Shown here: positions 25,019 through 34,363 of the stretch, piece after piece | Numbering within the stretch: position 1 is the first letter of the stretch | How the letters are laid out: every line of letters begins with the position of its first letter | Assembly (NCBI RefSeq): GCF_900163695.1 | Contig: NZ_FUIC01000035.1 | Span: forward strand, 1-64,000 | Origin: Gulosibacter sp. 10 | GTDB taxonomy: Bacteria > Actinomycetota > Actinomycetes > Actinomycetales > Microbacteriaceae | Reading direction: 5' to 3' | DNA length: 64,000 bases | Translations under genes and position numbers: made by a program | The notes under the pieces: model-generated | Databases searched by the model: none | What the model saw: the letters and a program-made list of their open reading frames with translations, nothing else | Told to the model about the DNA's origin: nothing

Positions 25019-26317
25019 ATGCCCAGAATCGCGATCATCGGCGCCGGCGCGGCAGGTCTCGCCGCCGCATACCGGCTCCGCAGCCTCGACGCGGAGCTGA
25101 CCGTCTACGACAAAGCCGAGCACATCGGCGGCCGCACCCTCAGCCTCGGGGTCGGCGGCCTGGAATCCAACACCGGCGCGCTGTTCGTCTACCGCAACAC
25201 GCCCGCGGACCGCCTGCGCGCAGAGCTCGGCATCGACGCCTCGCCCTTCCTGCCGGGAACGTGGGGCGTCCACATCAACGGCGAGACCGTCGTGACCGCA
25301 GCGCCCGATACGCTCGCGGAACGGCTCCCGATCGCGCCCCGGGCCAAGGCCGAGCTCTCGGCCTTCCTCCTCGAGGCGATCCAGGAATACCGCGGCTACT
25401 CCGATGTCGAGGAGGCCTCCGAGCTCGCGGAGGAGCGCTTCGGACCGCGCCTCGCCGCGCTGCACCCGGATGCGGCGAGCATCATCCGCAGCGCCGTGCA
25501 CGGCGGCAGCGTCGCCGACCCGGACCTGCTCTCGGCGAAGTACGCGCTGCGCTACTTCGCGAGCTACCTCGCCCACGACCGCGAGAACCGTCTCTACACG
25601 CGGGGCGGCATGCAGCAGATCCCCGAGGCCCTCGCCGCCGCGCTCGAACCGGGCGCCGTGCGGCTCGGCCGCGAGGTCGTGGAGGTCTCGGACCGGGGCG
25701 GGTCGGAGGGCTGCGAGCTGCGCTTCGCGGACGGCGGCGTCGAATCCGCCGACCGCGTGATCCTCGCCGTCCCCGCGCCCGTCGTGCCGGAGCTCGTGCG
25801 CGGGCTCCCGCCCGAGAAGCTCGATGCGCTGGAGCAGGTGGACATGCCCGGCTCGACGACGTTCTGCATCACCGCCGATATCGAAGGGCTGCCCGCCATC
25901 GCGGAGTGGTCGTTCCTCGCGACGGTCGGCACCCGGTTCGACGCGATCATCAACCCGCAGCCCTGGTCGGCCGATTCGGACGAGCCGGCTCCCTCGGCCG
26001 CGCAGTTCGTCTGCTACGGCAACTCCCACGGATACGACCCGGGCGTCGAGGGCAGCGAGGCCGCGCTGCAGGCGTGGGAGGAGGACTTCCTCCGGGTCGC
26101 GCCCGAGCTCCGCGGCCGCATCCTCGGCCGCCACCTGCAGTCCTGGGAGCACTGCTTCGCGATCCTCACGCCGGAGCGCACCCGCGTGATCGACCGGCTG
26201 CGCGCCCCGGTCGGGGCGATCCACTTCGCCGGCGACTACACCTCGGAGACCGCGGGCACGCACGGCGCCTACGCCGAGGGCGAGCGGGCGGCTGCGGAGG
26301 TCCGGCAGGCGCGCTGA
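25019..26317 (+). CDS. FAD-dependent amine oxidase-like protein
   Basis: This 432-aa flavoprotein has an N-terminal FAD-binding GAGAAGLAAAYRLRS at about residues 7-21, the GG-R-T doublet (IGGRTLSLG) near 38, and the C-terminal FAD-binding IHFAGDYTSETAGTHGAYAEGERAA typical of the monoamine oxidase/protoporphyrinogen oxidase superfamily. The substrate is unknown. Its place just after the proline regulon, without the shared operator in front, suggests separate control. The small Cys-rich ORF immediately upstream could be a partner. A short GAAGAAG lies upstream of the ATG. Confidence 0.82.
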   Translation: MPRIAIIGAGAAGLAAAYRLRSLDAELTVYDKAEHIGGRTLSLGVGGLESNTGALFVYRNTPADRLRAELGIDASPFLPGTWGVHINGETVVTAAPDTLAERLPIAPRAKAELSAFLLEAIQEYRGYSDVEEASELAEERFGPRLAALHPDAASIIRSAVHGGSVADPDLLSAKYALRYFASYLAHDRENRLYTRGGMQQIPEALAAALEPGAVRLGREVVEVSDRGGSEGCELRFADGGVESADRVILAVPAPVVPELVRGLPPEKLDALEQVDMPGSTTFCITADIEGLPAIAEWSFLATVGTRFDAIINPQPWSADSDEPAPSAAQFVCYGNSHGYDPGVEGSEAALQAWEEDFLRVAPELRGRILGRHLQSWEHCFAILTPERTRVIDRLRAPVGAIHFAGDYTSETAGTHGAYAEGERAAAEVRQAR

Positions 26318-26462
26318 CAACCGTCCCGGGAGGCCGCAGGCAGGAGCCGAGGCGCTCCCGGCCCTGCCGCTCAGGAACGTCGGGCGCGCACCGGGGCACA
26401 ATGCTTCTTGGCGGACCTCCAGCACGACGGCATGCGCGGGCGCCTCCGGCGAAGGAGTGGAG

Positions 26463-27776
26463 ATGGAAGCGTTCCGCCTGATCGGCGAGTCGATAGTCGT
26501 GCTCGCCGCGATCCTGTTCGGGGTCCGCACCGGAGGCGTCGCGATCGGCCTGTGGGGCGGCGTCGGCGCCACGGTGCTGGTGTTCGGCTTCGGCGAGGCT
26601 CTCGGCTCGCCGCCCATCGACGCGCTGCTGATCATCATCGCCGTGATCCTCGCGACCTCCACGCTCGAGGCGTCCGGCGGCATCGCGTGGATGGTCTCCG
26701 TCGCCGCCCGCATGATCGTCCGCCGTCCGCGCGCGGTGACCCTCGTCGCCCCGCTGGTCTCGCTGCTGTTCTCGATCGGCGCGGGCACCTCGAACATCCT
26801 GTTCTCGCTGCTGCCGGTCATCCAGGAGGTCTCGGTCCGCGCCGGGGTGCGCCCCTCGAAGCCCATCAGCGTCTCGGTGGTGGCCACGAGCATCGCCCTC
26901 GCCTGCTCGCCGGTATCGGCCGCGATGGCGGCGATGATCGCGATCATGGACGAGCGCGGGGACGGCTGGAGCATCCTCCAGCTCCTCGCCATCACCATCC
27001 CCGCGGCGGTGATCGGCGTGATCGTCACCGCGCTCCTGGTCGGCCGCTTCGGCGGGGCGGATCCGGACCGTGCCGACGGCGCCGACCGGATCGACCTCGA
27101 CTCGCTCGCCACGGTGACGTCGGCGACGACGCGGCGGGGACGGGCCACGGCGCTCGTCTACCTGGGCGGCGTCCTGCTCATCATCGTCTTCGGGCTCTTC
27201 GAGCCGCTCCGCCCGGTGGACACGACGGGCGAGGTCGTCGGCGTGGCGACGATGATCCAGCTCATCATGCTCGTGGCCGCGACGCTCATCGTGCTCATCG
27301 GCCGCCCCGAGATCTCGAGCATCCCGTCGACCGCGATCTTCCGCGGCGGGATGGTGGCGGCGATCGCCTTCTTCGGACTCGCGTGGATGATCGACACCTA
27401 CCTCTCGGCGCACGCCGACACGGTCGAGGCGGGACTGGCCTCGTGGGTGGCCGAGTGGCCGTGGGCGATGACCATCGCGGTCTTCCTCGTGGCGGTGCTC
27501 ACGACCAGCCAGTCGACGGCGACGCGGATGATCGTCCCGATCGCGCTCGCCGCCGGGCTCCCCATCGGCCTCGTCGCGGGCCTGTGGGTGGGCGCGCTCG
27601 GCGGCATCTACCTGCTGCCCACCAACGGGCTGCAGATCGCGGCCGCGTCCTTCGACACGACGGGCAGCACGAAGCTCGGCCGGCGGCTCTACGACCACTC
27701 GTTCTTCGTGCCGTCGCTGCTCATCACCGCGGCCACCAGCCTCGCCGGCGCGGGCATCGGCGCGCTGGTGGCCTGA
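26463..27776 (+). CDS. Anaerobic C4-dicarboxylate transporter family (DcuA/DcuB-like)
   Basis: This 437-aa polytopic membrane protein is recognised by the Dcu N-terminal blocks VLVFGFGEALGSPPIDALLIIIAV, APLVSLLFSIGAGTSNILFSLLPVI and RPSKPISVSVVATSIALACSPVSAA. It has about 10-12 hydrophobic segments. Dcu proteins exchange or import succinate, fumarate, malate or aspartate. GAAGGAG lies 5 nt before ATG 26463, which I prefer to the GTG at 26457. It is convergent with the fused lactate/glycolate-type dehydrogenase, and only about 26 nt separate them. The 145-bp gap before it has no evident terminator for the amine oxidase gene. Confidence 0.88.
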   Translation: MEAFRLIGESIVVLAAILFGVRTGGVAIGLWGGVGATVLVFGFGEALGSPPIDALLIIIAVILATSTLEASGGIAWMVSVAARMIVRRPRAVTLVAPLVSLLFSIGAGTSNILFSLLPVIQEVSVRAGVRPSKPISVSVVATSIALACSPVSAAMAAMIAIMDERGDGWSILQLLAITIPAAVIGVIVTALLVGRFGGADPDRADGADRIDLDSLATVTSATTRRGRATALVYLGGVLLIIVFGLFEPLRPVDTTGEVVGVATMIQLIMLVAATLIVLIGRPEISSIPSTAIFRGGMVAAIAFFGLAWMIDTYLSAHADTVEAGLASWVAEWPWAMTIAVFLVAVLTTSQSTATRMIVPIALAAGLPIGLVAGLWVGALGGIYLLPTNGLQIAAASFDTTGSTKLGRRLYDHSFFVPSLLITAATSLAGAGIGALVA

Positions 27777-27802
27777 GGGCGCCCGCTACGCCCGCCCCCG
27801 CG

Positions 27803-30679
27803 CTACCCGGCGCGCTTCGGGTCCAGAGCCACCGCGAGGTGCTCGGTCGCGCGCAGGGGCTCGATCTGCGAGACCTGCATGGAGCAGCTGAAGCCGTCGG
27901 TCAGGACGATCGCGTGCTCGCCGCCGGCCGCGAGCGCCGGCTTGATCGAGTGCTCTGCCACCTTCATCGAGACGTCGAAGTGCTCGCTCTCGAAGCCGAA
28001 GTTGCCCGCCACGCCGCAGCACGAGGACGACTCGGAGACCTTGGGCACGCCCCAGTTCTTCAGCACCCGCCGCTGCGCGACCGGCCCGAAGGCCGCGTGC
28101 TCGTGGCAGTGGGTCTGCACCACGGCGGATTCGGGGGCGGGCGCCGCGGGGCGCCAGCCCTTCGACATGGCCGAGTCCACGGCGACGGCGAAGGACTGCA
28201 CGCGGGCCGCGACCCGCTTGGCCGCCTCCCCGGCGACGAGCTTGGGCCCGTCGTCCTTGATCGCCGCGGCGCAGCTCGGCTCGAGCACCACGATCTTGCG
28301 GTCGGTGCCGTCGTCGAGCTTCTCGACGAGGTTGCCGAGCCGCTTCGCCGCCGCGTCGCGCTGGCCGGTGGAGATCCAGGTGAGGCCGCAGCACGCGTCC
28401 GCGGTGCAGCCCACCGTCTGCCCCGACTCGCGCAGCACGCGCGCGGCCGCGGGGATGACGTGGGGCCGGAACGCCTTCGTGAAGCTGTCGGCGAAGATGA
28501 GCGCCTCGCCGTGCTCGTCGAATCCGGCCTCGCGCACCTGCTTCTTCAGCTCGCGGTGCGGCTTGAACGCGGGCAGGCGGCGCCGCCCGCTGACCCCGAG
28601 CCTGTCGCCGATCCAGCGCAGCGGCTTGAGCTTGGCGCCGAGGTTCGCGAGGGCGGGCACGCGGGTGATGATCGGCAGCCAGCGCGGCAGCCAGCCGATC
28701 GTGTAGTGCGTGAACGGCCGCAGCCTGCCGCGGTAGTGGTCCTGGATGAGCTCGGACTTCGCCTCCGCCATGTCGACCCCGGTGGGGCAGTCGGTCGAGC
28801 AGGCCTTGCACGAGAGGCAGAGGTCGAGCGCGTCGCGCACCTCCGGCTCGCTCCAGCCGCCCGAGGCGGTGCCCTTGCTGCGCGCGAGCTCCTGCAGCAC
28901 GCGCGCGCGGCCGCGGGTGGAGTCCTTCTCGTCCTTCGTGGCCCGGTAGCTCGGGCACATGAAGTTGCCGGCGGTGGAGCGGCAGCGGCCGACGCCGATG
29001 CACGCGTGCGAGTTGCCGACGTACGGGCCGAGCGCGTGGCCGTTCGGCGACTCGAGCAGCACCGGCGCGGGCGTGCCCGCGAGCGCGAGGTGCTCGTCGT
29101 AGGCGTCCGCGTCGACCATGATGCCCGGGTTGAGCAGCCCCTTCGGGTCCCAGATCCGCTTGAACGTGGAGAACAGGCCCATCATCTCGGGCGAGTACAT
29201 CACCCCGAGCAGCGAGCTGCGCGCGCGGCCGTCGCCGTGCTCGCCCGAGAGCGAGCCGCCGTGGGCGGCGACGAGCTCGGCCGCGTCCTTCATGTACGCG
29301 TCGAACTGTGCGAGGCCCTGCTCGGTGCGCAGGTCGAAGTCGAGGCGCATGTGCACGCAGCCGGCGCCGAAGTGCCCGTACATCGCGGTCGTCAGGCCGT
29401 GGCGCTCGATGAGCGGCAGCAGCTCGGCGAGGTAGTCGGCGAGCTTCTCGGGCGCGACGGCGGAGTCCTCCCAGCCGGGCCAGGTCTGCACGCCGTCGAT
29501 GCGCTTGGAGGAGAGGCCGGCGCCGTCCTCGCGGATGCGCCAGACCTTCGCGCGCTCGACCGGGTCGGTCACGACCACGTGGTCGCGGATGCCGCCCTGC
29601 TCGCGCAGCCGCTCGACGAGCGCCTCGCACTGGGCCCCGGCCGCCTCGATCGTGTCGTCGGAGATCTCGATGATCACGTACGCCTTGCCCTCGGGCAGGG
29701 TGTCGACGGTCTCGGGGCCGCGGCGGTGGCGCATGATGTCGACGATGGCCGCGTCGAGCCCCTCGATGGCGCTCGGCCTGGCCTCGAGGATGGTGGTCAC
29801 GTCGCGGGCGGATTCGACCGTGGAGTCGTAGCCGACGCACAGCAGCGCGGTGGCCTTGGGCCGCGGCACGAGGCCGACCCGGGCGCGGAGGACGATGGCG
29901 CAGGTGCCCTCGCTGCCGGCCAGCACGCGGGCCAGGTCGAAGCCGTTCTCGGGCAGCAGGTGGCCGAGGTGGTAGCCCGAGACCTGCCGCGGCATGGTCT
30001 GGAGCTCGAGGCGGAGGGCCTCGAGATGGTCGTCGGCCAGCGTCTTCAGCTCGTCGTTGAGCGTGATGGCGCGCGCCTCGGAGTGCGTATCGCCCTCCGC
30101 GACCGCGCGCACCCCGCCCTTGCCCGCGATGAGGTGGGCGCCGTCGATCGTGACGAGCTCGACCTCGTGCACGTGGTGCGACATGCGGCCGTAGGCGACG
30201 GAGTGGTTGCCGCAGGCGTCGTTGCCGATGGAGCCGCCGATGGTCGCGCGCGAGACCGAGGACGGGTCGGGGGCGAAGGTGAGCTCGCCGCCGGTGAGCT
30301 TCTCGACGCGGCTGCGGAGCTGGCTGAGCACGACGCCGGCGTCCACCCACACCGACTTGGAGTCGAGGTCGATCTCGTCCACGACGTTGAGATAGCGCGA
30401 CATGTCGACGATCACGCCCTCGCCGACGGCGTTGCCGGCCATGGAGGTGCCGCCGCCGCGCAGGGTGACCGGGGTGCCGGCCTCGTCGCAGGCGGCGAGG
30501 GTCTTGATCACTTCGGCGCGGGTGCGGGGGAACACGACGCCTTCGGGGCGCACCCGATAGTTGGATGCGTCGTAGGAGTACTCCTGCAGGCGGCGGTTGG
30601 TGGTGTCGACCTCGACCCCCGCCGCGGCCAGACGGTTCAGAACCGGAGCAGCGCTCGCACGGTCTTGTATAGCAGTCAT
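27803..30679 (-). CDS. Fused FAD-linked and Fe-S oxidoreductase (D-lactate/glycolate dehydrogenase type)
   Basis: This 958-aa protein joins a GlcD-like half and a GlcF-like half. The FAD/PCMH part has LRGGGTSMAGNAVG and the FAD-linked-oxidase C-terminal block AMYGHFGAGCVHMRLDFDL. The middle carries 4Fe-4S ligands (CIGVGRCR, then CLSCKACSTDCPTGVDM), and two Cys-rich CCG domains follow (VGCTADACCGL and SSSCCGVAGNFG). Such fusions oxidise D-2-hydroxyacids and feed electrons to the respiratory chain. ATG 30679 has AGGAG 10 nt upstream. The open frame to 30730 lacks support. The substrate among D-lactate, glycolate and D-2-hydroxyglutarate is not decided by sequence. Confidence 0.88.
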   Translation of the reverse strand: MTAIQDRASAAPVLNRLAAAGVEVDTTNRRLQEYSYDASNYRVRPEGVVFPRTRAEVIKTLAACDEAGTPVTLRGGGTSMAGNAVGEGVIVDMSRYLNVVDEIDLDSKSVWVDAGVVLSQLRSRVEKLTGGELTFAPDPSSVSRATIGGSIGNDACGNHSVAYGRMSHHVHEVELVTIDGAHLIAGKGGVRAVAEGDTHSEARAITLNDELKTLADDHLEALRLELQTMPRQVSGYHLGHLLPENGFDLARVLAGSEGTCAIVLRARVGLVPRPKATALLCVGYDSTVESARDVTTILEARPSAIEGLDAAIVDIMRHRRGPETVDTLPEGKAYVIIEISDDTIEAAGAQCEALVERLREQGGIRDHVVVTDPVERAKVWRIREDGAGLSSKRIDGVQTWPGWEDSAVAPEKLADYLAELLPLIERHGLTTAMYGHFGAGCVHMRLDFDLRTEQGLAQFDAYMKDAAELVAAHGGSLSGEHGDGRARSSLLGVMYSPEMMGLFSTFKRIWDPKGLLNPGIMVDADAYDEHLALAGTPAPVLLESPNGHALGPYVGNSHACIGVGRCRSTAGNFMCPSYRATKDEKDSTRGRARVLQELARSKGTASGGWSEPEVRDALDLCLSCKACSTDCPTGVDMAEAKSELIQDHYRGRLRPFTHYTIGWLPRWLPIITRVPALANLGAKLKPLRWIGDRLGVSGRRRLPAFKPHRELKKQVREAGFDEHGEALIFADSFTKAFRPHVIPAAARVLRESGQTVGCTADACCGLTWISTGQRDAAAKRLGNLVEKLDDGTDRKIVVLEPSCAAAIKDDGPKLVAGEAAKRVAARVQSFAVAVDSAMSKGWRPAAPAPESAVVQTHCHEHAAFGPVAQRRVLKNWGVPKVSESSSCCGVAGNFGFESEHFDVSMKVAEHSIKPALAAGGEHAIVLTDGFSCSMQVSQIEPLRATEHLAVALDPKRAG

Positions 30680-31250
30680 ACAGTCCAATCTCCTGCAGGC
30701 CGGACGCTCCGGGACAGCAGTCCAGCGCATCGAACGACGCCTCTGTCGTCTACTGATTACGTAGCGTAGCGGCGGCGGGGCCGCCGACCCGGTGAACGCA
30801 CCCAGTCGGAACCCCTGCCCTCATATGTTAGAACAAATCGGCAGCGGCGACGACCGTGGGCGCAGGGCGGCCCAAAGCGCCGGCCGACCGCTTCCCTGCT
30901 CGCCGGTCCGGCGCCTCCGAGCCCGGTTCGCCTCACCTGTCGGCCGCCCGGCTGCTGTTCCGGATGCGAATAGACCGCACATCGCCATATCCGGGTTCTG
31001 CACGCCATACGCATCCGGAACAGCAGCCCCGCCCGAGACCGCGCCACCGCCCGCAGCAGGCCGCCCGGAGAGGACACCTCTCCCCCAGCAGGCCGCCACT
31101 CCCGGAATGGGGCGAATAGGCTCCCGGAAAGGGACGAATAGCCGTCGCGAACCGCTATCCGCGCTGCGAACGCCATCCACCCCGATGTCGCCGCCCCCAG
31201 CGCACACCGCCGGACCATCGCGCCCGGAAACCGGCAGGGGCAGAAGCGCC
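30680..31250. other. Intergenic region with palindromic repeats
   Basis: These 571 bp hold no credible gene. They contain the promoter side of the FAD/Fe-S dehydrogenase, with repeated TACG-type steps near 30760, an AT-rich patch (CATATGTTAGAACAAAT) near 30822-30838, the palindromic element at 30950-31028, and two half-copies of a related arm (CCGGAATGGGGCGAATAG near 31104 and CCGGAAAGGGACGAATAG near 31124). Predicted frames here are GC artefacts. Confidence 0.6.
30950..31028. repeat. Palindromic repeat, family A, copy 1
   Basis: The outer arms are perfect 19-bp complements (30950-30968 and 31010-31028) that read GGCTGCTGTTCCGGATGCG. Between them lies CACATC...ATATCCGGGTTCTG. A near-identical element lies at 50390-50466, so this is a dispersed REP/MITE-like unit. 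Confidence 0.85.
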
Positions 31251-32630
31251 CTACTCCCCCAGCGACCGCTCCAGGTAGGGGTTGCCGAAGACCCGCTGCG
31301 GGTCGAGGCGGTCGCGCAGCTCGACGAACTCGTCGAAGCGCGGGTACGCCTCGCGCAGCTCCTCGGCGCGGAGCGTGTGCAGCATGCCCCAGTGCGGTCG
31401 TCCGCCGGCGGCGCGCAGCACCTCCTCGACCGTCTCGAAGAACTCCTCGTGCGCCTCGCGCACGTAGCGGTGCACCGCGATGTACGTCGTGTCCCGGCCG
31501 TAGGCGGGCGAGAGCGGCACATCATCCGCGGCGGCGGTGCGCACCTCGATGGGGAACGAGACCCGGAGCCGACGCTCCTCCAGCCGCCTGCGGATCTCGC
31601 GCACGACCTCGGGGCCGTCCTCGAAGGGCACGCCGTACTCGAGCGCGTGGAAACGGATGCGCCGCTGCGCGCCGAACATTCCGTGCGAGTCCTCGACGTA
31701 GTGCCGCGGGCCGGTGAGGCTCGCGGTGAACTGCGAGAGCCGGGACACCATGCCGGGCGCGATCTCGCCGAGCGATTTCGCGAGCCCGCGCGTCCAGTAC
31801 TGCACGAGCTCCTCGTCCATGAGCTTGACCGCGTTGCGGGAGGTCAGCCCCTCGGGCTCCTCGCCCTCCGCGAGCCGCCGGTGCGAGCGCACGAGCGCCT
31901 GCTCCGAGTGCGGGAACCAGTAGAACGCGAAGTAGTCGGCCGCCCGTGCGCGGTCGGCGAAGGTGTCGAGCACGTCGTCCACCGGCCCGGTGGACTCGTC
32001 GACGAGCACCCGGAAGGAGGGGACGCACTGGATGCCCACCTCGAGGATCACGCCGAGGGCGCCGAGGCCGAGCCGCGCGTGCTCGAAGATGTCGGAGTGC
32101 GTGCGCTCGTCGCACAGCACCACCTGGCCGTCGGCGAGGACCATGCGCAGCGACTTCACCATCGCGGAGAGCCCCGAGTAGCCCAGGCCGGTGCCGTGCG
32201 TGCCCGTGGAGATGGCGCCCGCGATCGTGGGCGCCACGACGTCGCCCTGGTTCTCGAGCGTCAGGCCGTGCTCGCGCAGCAGCTCCTGCACCTCGTGCAT
32301 CCGCGTCCCCGCGCGGAACGTCGCGACGTTCGTCTCGGGGTTCACCGAGACGAGGCCGCGGTAGTCGTCGAAGTGCAGGCGCAGCCCCTCGGTGGCCGCG
32401 ACGTCGTTGAACGAGTGCCCGGCGCCCACCGACTTGACCCGCAGGCCCGAGCCGCCCGCCCCGATCACGAGCGACCGCACGGCGGTCTCGCTCGTGGGGC
32501 CGGCGGTCAGCTGCGCCGTCTCGGTGACCCCGCCGGACCAGTTGCGCCAGGTGTTGGCACGGCGCTTGGGCAGCGAGGTCGCGCCCCGCTGCCGCTTCTT
32601 CGCCGACTTCTCCCCCTGGGCATCCGTCAT
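31251..32630 (-). CDS. D-arabinono/L-gulono-1,4-lactone oxidase-like FAD protein
   Basis: This 459-aa VAO-family flavoprotein has the N-terminal FAD-binding block VKSVGAGHSFNDVAATEG, a second FAD block PTIAGAISTGTHGTG, and the C-terminal HWGMLH that marks aldonolactone oxidases. In this family the GHS histidine often carries covalent FAD. It would oxidise a sugar lactone or alditol. The basic stretch at residues 10-25 (KKRQRG..PKRR) is an unusual N-terminal extension. The start overlaps the chorismate mutase stop by 4 bp, so the two are co-translated although they do not share a pathway. Confidence 0.87.
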   Translation of the reverse strand: MTDAQGEKSAKKRQRGATSLPKRRANTWRNWSGGVTETAQLTAGPTSETAVRSLVIGAGGSGLRVKSVGAGHSFNDVAATEGLRLHFDDYRGLVSVNPETNVATFRAGTRMHEVQELLREHGLTLENQGDVVAPTIAGAISTGTHGTGLGYSGLSAMVKSLRMVLADGQVVLCDERTHSDIFEHARLGLGALGVILEVGIQCVPSFRVLVDESTGPVDDVLDTFADRARAADYFAFYWFPHSEQALVRSHRRLAEGEEPEGLTSRNAVKLMDEELVQYWTRGLAKSLGEIAPGMVSRLSQFTASLTGPRHYVEDSHGMFGAQRRIRFHALEYGVPFEDGPEVVREIRRRLEERRLRVSFPIEVRTAAADDVPLSPAYGRDTTYIAVHRYVREAHEEFFETVEEVLRAAGGRPHWGMLHTLRAEELREAYPRFDEFVELRDRLDPQRVFGNPYLERSLGE

Positions 32631-32941
32631 TCGGCGATCGCGCTCCCCCGCTGCTCGGCGATGCGCTGGTGGTGGTGGATGACCTCCGCGATCACGAAGT
32701 TCAGGAACTTCTCCGCGAACTCGGGGTCGAGCTGCGCGTCGTGCGCGAGCGCGCGCAGCCGCGCGACCTGGCGCTTCTCGCGCTCCGGGTCCGCCGCCGG
32801 CAGGTCGTGCTCGGCCTTGAGCCTCCCCACCTCCTGCGTGAGCCGGAACCGCTCGGCGAGGATGTGCACGACCGAGGCGTCGAGGTTGTCGATCGATCGG
32901 CGAATCTCGCCCAGTCTCGTGAGGGCGTCCTGCTGCGTCAT
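32627..32941 (-). CDS. Chorismate mutase, AroQ type
   Basis: This 104-aa all-helical enzyme is of single-domain AroQ size. It converts chorismate to prephenate. Expected active-site positions are present: Arg in GEIRRSIDNLD, Lys in GRLKAEH, DPEREKRQ and the final HHHQRI Gln. I start at ATG 32941. A TTG at 32959 is in frame but sits almost on the GGAG. It is the first gene of a pair with the lactone oxidase-like gene. Confidence 0.88.
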   Translation of the reverse strand: MTQQDALTRLGEIRRSIDNLDASVVHILAERFRLTQEVGRLKAEHDLPAADPEREKRQVARLRALAHDAQLDPEFAEKFLNFVIAEVIHHHQRIAEQRGSAIAE

Positions 32942-32982
32942 ATGTTCGAGCCTATCCAAACTCCGTCGTGCCGAGACGCGTC

Positions 32983-33696
32983 CTACGCCTCGGGCGCCTC
33001 CTCGAGCACCTGCTTGCCGGAGGACATGCCGAGGCGGGTCGCGCCCGCCTCGATCATGGCCATCGCGTCCGCGTAGGTGCGCACGCCGCCCGATGCCTTG
33101 ACTCCGAGCGCGTCACCCACGGTCCTGCGCATGAGCGCGACGGCCTCGACGGTCGCGCCGCCGGCCTTGTGGAAACCGGTGGAGGTCTTCACGAAGTCGG
33201 CGCCGGCCGCCGCCGAGGCCTCGCAGGCCTGCACGATCTCCTCGTCGGTGAGGGCGGCGGATTCGATGATCACCTTGAGCACGGTCGGCGCGGGCGCGGC
33301 GCGGCGCACGGCGCGGATGTCCTGCTCGACGAGCTCGGGCTGCCCCGCCTTGAGCTGGCCGATGTCGATGACCATGTCGATCTCGGTGGCGCCGTCGGTC
33401 ACGGCGCGGGCCGCCTCGGTGGCCTTGATGCTCGAGTGGTGCTTGCCCGAGGGGAAGCCGACGACGGTCGCGACCTGCGGGGCGCCCTCGGGGATCTCCG
33501 CGGGCTCGGCGTCGGGGTCCAGGCCGGTCCAGGCGGCGCCGACCGGCAGCATGTTCGGCGAGACGCACACCGCGTACGCGCCCATCTCGGCGGCCTCGGC
33601 GTAGAGCGCGCGAACGTCGTCGTTCGTGGCGTCGGTGGCGAGGAGCGTGTGGTCGATGTACTTCGCGAGTTCTGCGCGGGTGAGTTTGAGGCTCAT
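32983..33696 (-). CDS. deoC: Deoxyribose-phosphate aldolase
   Basis: This 237-aa class-I aldolase cleaves 2-deoxyribose 5-phosphate to glyceraldehyde 3-phosphate and acetaldehyde. Visible motifs are IDHTLL near the N-terminus, VVGFPSG, the active-site Asp block EIDMVIDIG, the Schiff-base lysine in DFVKTSTGF and the second active lysine in GVKASGGVR. The length is normal. Its neighbours on the same strand are unrelated by pathway. Confidence 0.96.
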   Translation of the reverse strand: MSLKLTRAELAKYIDHTLLATDATNDDVRALYAEAAEMGAYAVCVSPNMLPVGAAWTGLDPDAEPAEIPEGAPQVATVVGFPSGKHHSSIKATEAARAVTDGATEIDMVIDIGQLKAGQPELVEQDIRAVRRAAPAPTVLKVIIESAALTDEEIVQACEASAAAGADFVKTSTGFHKAGGATVEAVALMRRTVGDALGVKASGGVRTYADAMAMIEAGATRLGMSSGKQVLEEAPEA

Positions 33697-33748
33697 GGTC
33701 GGTCCTTGCTGTCTGGGCGGCCGTAGCGGGCCGGGCGGGGATGGATGG

Positions 33749-34363
33749 TTACGGGATGCGAGCGTCGAGGCCGGCGCGGACGTCGGGCCACTCCTGCTCG
33801 AGGATGGAGAACTGGACGGAGGTGCGCCACGAGCCGTCGGCGCGCAGGCGGTCCTCGCGCAGCCGGCCGTCCTCGTGCGCCCCGAGCCGGCGCACCGCGG
33901 CCTGCGAGCGCTCGTTGCGCTCGTCCACCTCGAAGACGACGCGGTGGAACCCTCGCGAGAACGCGGCCTCGAGCAGGGTGCGCTTCACGTCGGGGTTGAG
34001 GCCGCGGCCCCACGCGTCGGGGTCGTAGGCGGTGTAGCCGATCATGATGCTGCGGCGCTCGGCGCTGCGGGCGTAGAGCGAGGTCGTGCCGAGCGCCTCG
34101 CCGGTGCGCGAGCGGACGAGGTAGCTGCGGCCCGCGTCCGGGCCGGGCGCGTATCCGCTGAGCCAGTCGGCGAACGCGCGGTCGGTGCCGGGCAGCCCGG
34201 CGGGGCCCCCGCCGAATCCGCCCGCGAACACCTCGGGCTTGCGCAGCACCTGCGCGAGTTCGAGCGCGCCCGCGCCGTCGAGCGGCTCGAGGACGACGTG
34301 CCGTCCTTCGAGTCGTTCGCGCTGCCCGGGCAGCGTCGGCGCGGCGGCGCGCTCGGAGGTCAC
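33749..34363 (-). CDS. GNAT-family N-acetyltransferase
   Basis: This 204-aa protein has the RimJ/RimL-type acetyltransferase pattern: [13 protein letters not shown] at the start, [28 protein letters not shown] in the acetyl-CoA-binding region and the C-terminal [27 protein letters not shown] 34363 is the start. It overlaps the pyridoxine kinase stop by 4 bp. The frame continues upstream only as a shadow of the kinase. The acceptor is unknown. Confidence 0.87.
   Translation of the reverse strand: MTSERAAAPTLPGQRERLEGRHVVLEPLDGAGALELAQVLRKPEVFAGGFGGGPAGLPGTDRAFADWLSGYAPGPDAGRSYLVRSRTGEALGTTSLYARSAERRSIMIGYTAYDPDAWGRGLNPDVKRTLLEAAFSRGFHRVVFEVDERNERSQAAVRRLGAHEDGRLREDRLRADGSWRTSVQFSILEQEWPDVRAGLDARIP

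Noticed and set aside
30731-31250. Open frames in the gap before the lactone oxidase-like gene
   Set aside because: They overlap palindromic repeats, lack ribosome-binding sites and show no family similarity.
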